This document shows, one piece after another, positions 1 through 5,027 of a stretch of 6,660 bases of DNA. The position numbers and the translations under genes are program-made. Under the pieces are notes generated by a model. The model was not told the origin of the DNA and searched no databases. It saw only the letters and a program-made list of their open reading frames with translations. Position 1 is the first letter of the stretch. Each line of letters opens with the position of its first letter. The DNA is from Candidatus Bathyarchaeota archaeon. Its GTDB lineage: Archaea > Thermoproteota > Bathyarchaeia > TCS64. The stretch lies in NCBI GenBank assembly GCA_013329615.1, contig DUKA01000178.1, forward strand, positions 1 through 6,660. The letters are read 5' to 3'.

Positions 1-25
1 TCCGGGTAATACCGGCGAAGGGATG
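1..25 (+). promoter_or_regulatory. TPP (THI-box) riboswitch, 3' portion, cut by the window edge
   Basis: The first bases match the conserved 3' end of the TPP riboswitch: a CCGG/CCGG stem (2-5 with 12-15) closing a GTAATA loop (6-11), then GCGAAGGGA (15-23). In the known aptamer this is the pyrophosphate-sensing arm plus the 3' strand that closes the structure. The 5' half, with the CUGAGA pyrimidine-sensing segment, would lie upstream of the window and cannot be seen. A thiamine transporter gene starts at 30, exactly the expected target. The closing strand (GAAGGGATG, 17-25) is also the only ribosome-binding-like sequence before that start, which suggests that TPP binding hides it and blocks translation. 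The motif match is seen; the mechanism is inferred. Confidence 0.88.
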
Positions 26-29
26 TGTC

Positions 30-554
30 ATGAGCGGTAACGGTGTAAAGACGAATACCAGGGAACTGGCCGAGATATCCATTACCGTGGCACTATCCGT
101 TGTCCTGAACTACATAAAGATCTACCAACTCCCATGGGGTGGCTCCATCACCCTGGGGAGCATGGTACCGATCATGCTGCTCGCCTACAGGCGTGGGCCA
201 AAAGTCGGGATCATGGCTGGAATAGTATTCGGCCTGGTTCAGATGGCTCTTGAGGGGTACATCTACTACCCACTCCAGATCATCCTCGACTACCCACTAG
301 CCTTCGCGTGTCTGGGACTCGCGGGCCTATTCAAGAAGCAGCCCCTTATCGGCGTCGTGGTCGCGTTGACCGGCCGATTCCTCTCACACTTCATAAGCGG
401 CGCGGTATTCTTCGCGGAGTACGCGCCGCCGGAGATGGGCCCATACATCTACAGCGCGATGTATAACGGCAGCTACATTCTCGGGGAGATCGTGATCAGC
501 GGAATCATAATCTACCTGCTCTGGAAACGGGCGCCACAGTTGTTTAATGTGTGA
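30..554 (+). CDS. thiT: ThiT-family thiamine transporter, substrate-binding (S) component of an ECF importer
   Basis: A 174-residue membrane protein, the usual size for ThiT/YuaJ, predicted to bind thiamine in the membrane and import it with a separate energizing module (EcfA/A'/T). About six hydrophobic segments are visible: roughly residues 15-30, 38-53, 57-74, 83-101, 105-127 and 146-165. Hallmarks are the loop LPWGGSITLGSMVPI (34-48), YRRGPKVG (53-60), LDYPLAF (86-92), GRFLSHF (115-121) and YSAMYNGSYI (141-150). Compared from memory with the L. lactis ThiT structure, W36, Y77, D87, Y88, H120, Y141 and N146 fall where the thiamine-contacting residues lie; F128 would replace a tryptophan. 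The ATG at 30 sits 7 bases after GAAGGGA and directly follows a TPP riboswitch, which independently supports thiamine as substrate. No ECF ATPase or T component lies nearby, so a shared (group II) module is inferred. Confidence 0.93.
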   Translation: MSGNGVKTNTRELAEISITVALSVVLNYIKIYQLPWGGSITLGSMVPIMLLAYRRGPKVGIMAGIVFGLVQMALEGYIYYPLQIILDYPLAFACLGLAGLFKKQPLIGVVVALTGRFLSHFISGAVFFAEYAPPEMGPYIYSAMYNGSYILGEIVISGIIIYLLWKRAPQLFNV

Positions 555-568
555 GCCAGAAACGATCC

Positions 569-582
569 TTTTTCTTTTTTTT
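569..582 (+). terminator. T-tract terminator of thiT
   Basis: Fifteen bases after the thiT stop, the plus strand carries five Ts, one C and then eight Ts. Oligo-T runs without a hairpin are the usual archaeal intrinsic termination signal. The gap to the convergent pcc1 end (555-608) holds nothing else that I recognise, and no comparable T run for minus-strand transcripts. Confidence 0.75.
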
Positions 583-608
583 CAGTCGGATAGATGTTAT
601 GTTGTATG

Positions 609-869
609 TTATCCGCGGACTCTAGACCCGATATCCATTATGCCTTGAATCCAGTAGAGGTAACTGTTCACGGCGGCACGCAGCGCCACCATGTCATCGG
701 CCACGACATCGACAGTTATACCGGTTTCAGACGCCTCTATCACAATCTTTGATCTGTCGGATATTCCGGACTCCAACTCGGGCTGCAGCGAACTGATTAT
801 TATGTGGACGACGTCGCTGGGTGTGTCTATGTGTATTTTCGCCTCGGCTTGGCTTCGTCGAGGTTCCAA
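609..869 (-). CDS. pcc1: KEOPS complex subunit Pcc1
   Basis: A predicted 86-residue Pcc1/CTAG-family protein, the small dimerising subunit of KEOPS that binds the Kae1 ATPase; KEOPS makes t6A at position 37 of ANN-decoding tRNAs. The N-terminal strand AEAKIHIDTPSDVVHIIISS (residues 8-27) and the closing helix ALRAAVNSYLYW (62-73) carry the family signature. The start is the TTG at 869: GAGGAGA (876-882) lies 6 bases upstream, and the resulting length fits the usual 80-90 residues. The frame stays open further upstream to an ATG at 995, but that would add 42 residues of unconserved, low-hydrophobicity sequence, 97 bases of it overlapping the eL43 gene. It is the last gene of the operon, 29 bases after rpl37ae, and ends convergent with thiT. 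Pcc1 at this position is known from other archaeal exosome operons. Confidence 0.88.
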   Translation of the reverse strand: MEPRRSQAEAKIHIDTPSDVVHIIISSLQPELESGISDRSKIVIEASETGITVDVVADDMVALRAAVNSYLYWIQGIMDIGSRVRG

Positions 870-875
870 AATTAG

Positions 876-882
876 TCTCCTC
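876..882 (-). promoter_or_regulatory. Shine-Dalgarno site deciding the pcc1 TTG start
   Basis: GAGGAGA on the minus strand ends 6 bases before the TTG at 869-867. No equivalent site precedes the far-upstream ATG at 995, so this site decides the start. Confidence 0.7.
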
Positions 883-898
883 GTGGAGGGGGATGGGT

Positions 899-1150
899 CT
901 AGATTTCCTGGACCCTCGTGGATGCCTGGCCCAGCTTGGTCGAGGGCACGTATGCTCCACCCGCGAACTTGTAGCCGCACTTGCTGCAGCTCCATATGCC
1001 GACGGCGCTACGCGATACCTTTGGGCTCGCGCAGCTTGGGCACTTGTGGGGCTGGTTCATCTGTAGCATTATGCGTGTCCAGCGCTTCTGGATGGCTGCT
1101 CCTCCGCGTGTCCTGAGTCGTAGACCGAATGTCTTCTTCTTCTTTGTCAT
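899..1150 (-). CDS. rpl37ae: Large-subunit ribosomal protein eL43 (L37Ae)
   Basis: An 83-residue basic zinc-ribbon protein of the 50S subunit. The N-terminus TKKKKTFGLRLRTRGG (2-17) is rich in lysine and arginine, as expected for rRNA binding, and YGxR-type ribosomal wording is replaced here by FGLRLRTR. Two zinc-knuckle pairs, C37-P-S-C40 and C55-S-K-C58, surround the conserved stretch KVSRSAVGIWSC (44-55), and GGAYVPST (64-71) closes the fold. Length is within the usual 70-95 residues. The ATG at 1150 lies only 2 bases after the rrp42 stop, so translation is probably coupled; the SD is weak (GGCGA). Archaeal exosome operons commonly carry rpl37ae directly after rrp42. rpoP, which often follows, is not present in the gap before pcc1. 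Confidence 0.94.
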   Translation of the reverse strand: MTKKKKTFGLRLRTRGGAAIQKRWTRIMLQMNQPHKCPSCASPKVSRSAVGIWSCSKCGYKFAGGAYVPSTKLGQASTRVQEI

Positions 1151-1152
1151 AG

Positions 1153-1941
1153 TTAGTCGCCTATGGCCTTGACCCTGTTCTGGGGCGCTTTACCCTGCGC
1201 CATATTTATGCATTTCTTAATCTCGTCGACCGTCAGGCCCTCGGAGCCGCTCTTCTGCATGGTGCAGACGTGGTTTTCCTCGTCGAATGTGACGGTTAGG
1301 CGTGCGTCCATGACGTCCTCCTCGTCGGCGGTTGGGTCGAGGATGAAGTTGTCCCCGATCTTTATGACGCTGACGGGGATGGGCTTCTTCCTCACCGTGA
1401 GCGGGACCTTCTCACCCGTCGGCTTCCCCTCGCTGAACGTGGGTCTCTTTGCCCCCATCAATGCGGCGATGGCGCCTGCGCCGCAGGCGTCGATGAGGTT
1501 GCCGTCGTAGTTGAGGACGTAGAGGTCGACGAAGACTATCTGGACGAGCTTGCCAACGGTGATGCAGAGTTCGTGTGTGTCGAGTATCTCGGCGCTACGC
1601 AGGCCCCTGTCGACGACGCGTGCCAGCTCGATGCTGTTTTCGTTCGGTGGTCCGGGTTCCCATGCGGCGTTAGCGATGGGTGTGAACTCGGCGTTTGTCA
1701 TGAGTACGCCCTCGTCGGGCGTGTCCTCGAATGGTGTGCCTGTGCCGACTTTCACGCCGACCATGACGTGTGTCTTACCGAGCCAGACCTCGGCGCTGCC
1801 CTCGCTCTTGAAGAGGATGTTGCGCTTTATTGTTAGCTCGCGGAAGTCCTCGAAGGCGCGCCCGTCCATGCGCTTGCCGGTTGAGAGCACCTCGGTGATC
1901 TTCTTCTGCTTCAGGTGGCTGACTATGTTGCTCTTGCTCAT
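1153..1941 (-). CDS. rrp42: Exosome complex component Rrp42
   Basis: A 262-residue RNase PH-fold protein, full length for archaeal Rrp42. It alternates with Rrp41 in the hexameric ring of the phosphorolytic exosome; it is not itself catalytic but shapes the RNA path and active site. The family opening RMDGRAFEDFREL (24-36) is present, followed by GSAEVWLGKTHVMVGVK (48-64), the RNA-contacting arginine region ELARVVDRGLRSAE (105-118; R108, R112, R115), DLYVLNYDGNLIDAC (139-153) and ILDPTADEEDV (200-210). The aspartate pair that makes Rrp41 catalytic has no counterpart in the DPTADEE region. The ATG begins immediately after the rrp41 TAG with no gap, and GGGAGG (1950-1955) lies 8 bases upstream inside the end of rrp41, indicating coupled translation and matched stoichiometry of the ring partners. 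Confidence 0.96.
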   Translation of the reverse strand: MSKSNIVSHLKQKKITEVLSTGKRMDGRAFEDFRELTIKRNILFKSEGSAEVWLGKTHVMVGVKVGTGTPFEDTPDEGVLMTNAEFTPIANAAWEPGPPNENSIELARVVDRGLRSAEILDTHELCITVGKLVQIVFVDLYVLNYDGNLIDACGAGAIAALMGAKRPTFSEGKPTGEKVPLTVRKKPIPVSVIKIGDNFILDPTADEEDVMDARLTVTFDEENHVCTMQKSGSEGLTVDEIKKCINMAQGKAPQNRVKAIGD

Positions 1942-2778
1942 CTAGGATTCCTCCCTCTGGGGCTCCTCCTCGGACTCCGGCTCGGCGGGGGGTAGCTCCT
2001 GAGGCTTGTCCTGTGGTTGGTCGATGCCGTACTTCTTCTTCAGTGCCTCACGCTGAACCTCGTAGACCTTCTTACACCCCTCGATGGCGAGTTCGAGCGC
2101 CTTCCCCGCCTCCTCGGTGGAGAGGTCGCCGTCCATCTGCAGGAGCGTGACCTTGCCGAGTTTCGGCATATATGCGACTGGCATGTCGCTCTGACCCTTC
2201 TTGTCCTCGTAGTCTCCGAGGTCGACGATGAGCTTGTCCTCAATCTTGCCGACTGCGCATGCGGCGACGAGATCCTTCATGGGTATGCCTGCGTCTACGA
2301 GGGCGACGGCGGCGGCGTTGATGCTCGCGCACCGGGTGCCCCCGTCTGCTTCGAGTACTTCGATGTAGACGTCGATGCTCGCCCTTGGGTAGCGTTCGAG
2401 GAATACCGCCGGCTCTAGGGCGGACCTCATGACCATGCTGATCTCCTGATCCCTACGGGAGGGGGCGGGGGATCTGCGTGGGTCGACGCTGAAGGGTGCC
2501 ATGTGATACCTGCAGCGGAGCACGGCCTCGTTGGGCTTGGCGTTGTGCTTTGGGTGCATCTCGCGTGGTCCGAAGACGCCCGCGAGTATCTTGTTCCTGC
2601 CCATCTCTATGTATGCGGAGCCGTCCGCGTTGGGGAGGACACCGCTCTCAATCTTCAGTGTGCGGAGCTCGTCGAAAGCCCGCCCGTCGGCACGCTTCCA
2701 GCTGTCGACCTTCGGCTTCTTGGTCCTCGCCGTAGGCTTCCGGGCCGCCGTCTTCTTCGTGGTTGGTTTCTTGCTCAT
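1942..2778 (-). CDS. rrp41: Exosome complex exonuclease Rrp41 (catalytic RNase PH subunit)
   Basis: The 278-residue catalytic subunit of the archaeal exosome, which degrades RNA 3' to 5' using phosphate and can add tails with nucleoside diphosphates. The core starts at RADGRAFDELRTLKIE (29-44). Active-site elements are visible: the phosphate/RNA arginines R108-R109 in PSRRDQEIS, and D192 and D198 in EDKKGQSDMP. Their spacing (R109 to D192 is 83, D192 to D198 is 6) equals that of R99, D182 and D188 in the Sulfolobus enzyme as I remember it. Compared with the usual ~245 residues it carries a lysine/threonine-rich N-terminal extension (1-24) and a proline/glutamate-rich acidic tail (about 253-278). 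Its ATG overlaps the rrp4 stop by 4 bases (ATGA), and AAGGAGAG (2785-2792) sits 6 bases upstream, supporting this start. Confidence 0.96.
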   Translation of the reverse strand: MSKKPTTKKTAARKPTARTKKPKVDSWKRADGRAFDELRTLKIESGVLPNADGSAYIEMGRNKILAGVFGPREMHPKHNAKPNEAVLRCRYHMAPFSVDPRRSPAPSRRDQEISMVMRSALEPAVFLERYPRASIDVYIEVLEADGGTRCASINAAAVALVDAGIPMKDLVAACAVGKIEDKLIVDLGDYEDKKGQSDMPVAYMPKLGKVTLLQMDGDLSTEEAGKALELAIEGCKKVYEVQREALKKKYGIDQPQDKPQELPPAEPESEEEPQREES

Positions 2779-3467
2779 TGTTTTCTCTCCTTAAGCTGTC
2801 TCAAAAATTCCTGTGTCCTGTTAGTGAGCCCGGAGGTGTGTGCCTCCCGCTCTATCTTGTCTATCACCTTGACCACCAGCTCTTCGCGTTCGCGGTTGGG
2901 TCCGGAGACTAGGATGCGGCCGTTCTGCCCTATGGCGACGCGGCACCCTGTCTCCTTGATGACCATGTTAATCATGCTCCCCTTCTTGCCGATGAGGCGG
3001 GGTATCTTAGAGGGGGTTATGCGGACCATGAAGCCCTCGTAGACCTTCCCGAGGCCCGGGCCCAGTATGCTCAGCACCGGCGTCCTCCTCCTGTCGAGGT
3101 CCACGATCTTGGCGACTAGTGTGTCGCCTATGTCGAGGATCCGCGTCATGTTGTAGTCGGTTCTGAAGGGGCGGTCTACGGCGTCGGGTATGCCCATGAC
3201 GGCAAGTTCTTGCCCACCTATGTCTATCCTCCACTCGCCGAGGTCCATGTCGACGACCACGCCGATCACCTGATCGCCCACGAGCGGCATGTAGCCGGTC
3301 GATAGGGCGGTCACGGAGACGTTGTCGGGGCGGTAGTTCACGAGCCCTAGATGCGTGGCGTACACCTGCTCCTGGTTGCGGTAGGTGTTCTCACCCGTCC
3401 TGATCCTCCCCTCAAACAGCACATCCCCCGGGAGGACCAGATCCCTGTCCTGGAAGTTCGCACTCAT
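2775..3467 (-). CDS. rrp4: Exosome RNA-binding cap subunit Rrp4
   Basis: A 230-residue protein of the trimeric cap that recruits RNA to the Rrp41/Rrp42 ring. Three domains in order: the N-terminal domain with LVLPGDVLFEGRIRTGENTY (10-29), an S1 RNA-binding domain from about 62 to 135 (VGDQVIGVVVDMDLGEWRIDI at its start), and a KH domain from about 145 to 205 whose GxxG-type loop is IPRLIGKKGSM (155-165). The KH domain is what separates Rrp4 from the alternative cap protein Csl4, which has a zinc ribbon instead. Length is normal. The ATG at 3467 lies 12 bases after the SBDS stop; the SD is poor (AAAAGGT directly before the start), so translation may rely on ribosomes coming from SBDS. The stop overlaps the rrp41 start. 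Confidence 0.96.
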   Translation of the reverse strand: MSANFQDRDLVLPGDVLFEGRIRTGENTYRNQEQVYATHLGLVNYRPDNVSVTALSTGYMPLVGDQVIGVVVDMDLGEWRIDIGGQELAVMGIPDAVDRPFRTDYNMTRILDIGDTLVAKIVDLDRRRTPVLSILGPGLGKVYEGFMVRITPSKIPRLIGKKGSMINMVIKETGCRVAIGQNGRILVSGPNREREELVVKVIDKIEREAHTSGLTNRTQEFLRQLKERKQ

Positions 3468-3479
3468 ACCTTTTCAGCT

Positions 3480-4169
3480 TCACTTTAGTATTTTCGACTG
3501 GAGGTTGCCCTGCGTGGCCTTGCCGAGCTTGTCTAGAAGCTCCAGCTGCATCGCGGCGGGCATCTCTAGTACCGCCACCCAGCTTCCGTCCTTCTGCCAC
3601 TCGTCACGCTTTATCTCGCCGTAGTTCTTCACGATGCCGTAGCATCGGGCGGCGTGTTCCGGTGGAATCTTGAAGGCGAGTTGGATGTTCTCGCTGCTCA
3701 TGGGCATAATGGGCCTCAGGAGTTGGACGAGGTCCTTCACCTGCTCCTCCGCCGACTTGAACGGGTCGACGTTGAACCTGACCTCCTCCATCGCGTTCTC
3801 AATCCTCGTGATGGGGTGTGGCAGCTTCGTAGCGGGGTCCACGTAGGTGCGGGAGATGATCGCTATGATCTGCTTGAGTTTTGTCTCGGTCATCTCCTTG
3901 CGTTGCGCGGCGGTGAGGAGGAACGTGCCCTTCTCGAACATTATCTTCGCGACTTCGAGCGGGTCACTCGTCTTGAACTCGTCCTTGAGCTTTGACTCCG
4001 ACGCCTTCTCTCCCTTGTTCGAGTCGGTGAATATTGTATCGATGAGGATGACGTTGGCGATGTCTATCGGTTCGCCTTTCTTGTAGGAGAGCCCCTTATC
4101 GGGGTCCACGAGAATCTCGTACTTCTCTCCGCCGTGCTGGTAACGCACCAGGGTGTAGTTGCTCCCCAT
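3480..4169 (-). CDS. sdo1: SBDS/Sdo1 family ribosome maturation protein
   Basis: A 229-residue full-length orthologue of human SBDS and yeast Sdo1. In eukaryotes, with the GTPase EFL1, it releases the anti-association factor eIF6 from the 60S subunit; archaea have aIF6 and an EF-2 that may serve similarly. The three SBDS domains are recognisable: the N-terminal FYSH domain (about 1-90) with EKYEILVDPDKGLSYKKG and FTDSNKGEKAS (47-57); the central three-helix domain with LTAAQRKEM (85-93), DPATKLPHPITRIENAMEE (111-129) and VDPFKSAEEQ (134-143); and the C-terminal ferredoxin-like domain (about 155-229). It lies 13 bases after psmA and 12 before rrp4, which is its normal archaeal place and the basis for long-standing proposals linking SBDS to RNA processing. 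The ATG at 4169 has a moderate SD (GAAGGG) about 8 bases upstream. Confidence 0.96.
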   Translation of the reverse strand: MGSNYTLVRYQHGGEKYEILVDPDKGLSYKKGEPIDIANVILIDTIFTDSNKGEKASESKLKDEFKTSDPLEVAKIMFEKGTFLLTAAQRKEMTETKLKQIIAIISRTYVDPATKLPHPITRIENAMEEVRFNVDPFKSAEEQVKDLVQLLRPIMPMSSENIQLAFKIPPEHAARCYGIVKNYGEIKRDEWQKDGSWVAVLEMPAAMQLELLDKLGKATQGNLQSKILK

Positions 4170-4182
4170 CTCTTTGGCCCTT

Positions 4183-4887
4183 CTACCTCATGTGCTTCTG
4201 CACTTCGGAGTCGGGGAGTCTGCGGAAAACCTTCGTGTCTACGGGTACAACGGCGACCTTGACGTTCTCTGGGGTGATGTTTCCGTCCGACGCCATCTTC
4301 ACCGCCTCTACAGCGAGACTGATGGCGCCTTCCAACGTTATGTCGTCCTTGTACTTCTCCTCCAGGAGCTTGTTGGCCTCGTCGCTCTTCCGCCCCACGG
4401 CGGTGGCCTTGTAGCCCCGGTAACTGCCGCTCGGGTCCGTCGTCATCACCCTGCTGCCCTCGGAGTCGACACCCGCTATGATGGTGCTGACGCCGAATGG
4501 CCGGACGCCGGCGTGCTGCGTGTATATCTGAGCGATGTCTCCTAAACGCCTAGCGAGAATCTCCACGTCAACGGGCTCGTCGTACAGGAGCCTGTTGCTC
4601 TGGGAGAATACCCGGGCTTGGTTTATTAGAACCCGGGCGTCGCTGCTTAGCCCCGCTATGGCCATGCTGACGTGCTCGTCGAGCTGGAATATCTTGCGGA
4701 AGTAGTCTCCGTCCTCCAGCACGCTCTCAGGGGACTCGTTAGCCGCAATGGCTACCCCCTGTGGTGACGAGACGCCGACGATGGGCGCGCCTCTCTTCAC
4801 CAGCTCCAGGGCGTATTCGACCTGGTAGAGTCTTCCCTCTGGTGAGAAGATCGTAATGGCGCGGTCGTAGGCACGGGGCATGAACAA
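4183..4887 (-). CDS. psmA: 20S proteasome alpha subunit
   Basis: The alpha-ring subunit of the archaeal 20S proteasome, which gates entry and docks the PAN/VAT-type ATPases. The alpha-type N-terminal signature is clear: AYDRAITIFSPEGRLYQVEY (6-25), containing the gate residues Y7, D8, P16 and Y25, with no catalytic N-terminal threonine as found in beta subunits. K65 in FRKIFQLD is placed like the pocket lysine that receives ATPase HbYX tails (T. acidophilum K66). RPFGVS (129-134), DPSGSYRGYKATAVG (151-165) and the KxLEEKYKDDI helix follow. The start is either the TTG at 4887 (234 residues) or the ATG at 4881 (232). The TTG is preferred because GAGGAG (4898-4903) lies 10 bases upstream of it and 16 from the ATG. 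It is the first gene of the operon, behind a TATA element. No psmB is in the window. Confidence 0.96.
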   Translation of the reverse strand: MFMPRAYDRAITIFSPEGRLYQVEYALELVKRGAPIVGVSSPQGVAIAANESPESVLEDGDYFRKIFQLDEHVSMAIAGLSSDARVLINQARVFSQSNRLLYDEPVDVEILARRLGDIAQIYTQHAGVRPFGVSTIIAGVDSEGSRVMTTDPSGSYRGYKATAVGRKSDEANKLLEEKYKDDITLEGAISLAVEAVKMASDGNITPENVKVAVVPVDTKVFRRLPDSEVQKHMR

Positions 4888-4897
4888 GGCGCTGGTT

Positions 4898-4903
4898 CTC
4901 CTC
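4898..4903 (-). promoter_or_regulatory. Shine-Dalgarno site for psmA
   Basis: GAGGAG on the minus strand, 10 bases before the TTG at 4887 and 16 before the in-frame ATG at 4881. Its spacing is the main argument for the TTG start. Confidence 0.6.
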
Positions 4904-4943
4904 GACTCTCCTTCTCTCGATCGCCCAATCTAACCTAATCCGC

Positions 4944-4952
4944 CTTAAAAAG
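4944..4952 (-). promoter_or_regulatory. TATA-box promoter of the proteasome-exosome operon
   Basis: CTTTTTAAG on the minus strand is the best TATA-like element upstream of psmA. The usual ~26-base spacing would put the transcription start near 4922 and give a leader of roughly 35 bases that carries the GAGGAG site. No clear BRE was assigned. No other strong promoter is visible within the seven genes, consistent with one transcript. Confidence 0.5.
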
Positions 4953-4991
4953 GGTTTGCCGGCAACGATGAATAACAGAACGTTGATAGTG

Positions 4992-5021
4992 CCCCGTTTT
5001 AACTGGCTGTTAAAAATGGGG
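4992..5021. repeat. Inverted repeat between the MFS gene and psmA
   Basis: The arms CCCCGTTTTAAC (4992-5003) and GTTAAAAATGGGG (5009-5021) are complementary apart from one mismatch and one extra base, around the 5-base loop TGGCT. On the minus strand it begins 6 bases after the MFS stop and lies about 40 bases upstream of the psmA TATA element. It could be a 3'-end hairpin of the MFS transcript or a two-fold protein-binding site controlling the operon; the sequence alone does not decide. The rest of 4888-5027 shows only the psmA promoter and leader. Confidence 0.7.
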
Positions 5022-5027
5022 TCTCTT

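Noticed and set aside
691..1116. Long plus-strand reading frame opposite pcc1 and rpl37ae
   Set aside because: Its residues (runs of Ser, Arg, Cys) resemble no family, and it lies wholly over two well-recognised genes on the other strand.
2503..3042. Plus-strand frame of 179 codons opposite rrp41 and rrp4
   Set aside because: It is a shadow of two confidently identified genes with strong catalytic and KH motifs, with no promoter or ribosome binding site.
4964..4972. AACGATGAA and TTGATAG resembling C/C' boxes upstream of psmA
   Set aside because: Both are imperfect and no D or D' box (CTGA) is present on that strand before the MFS gene.
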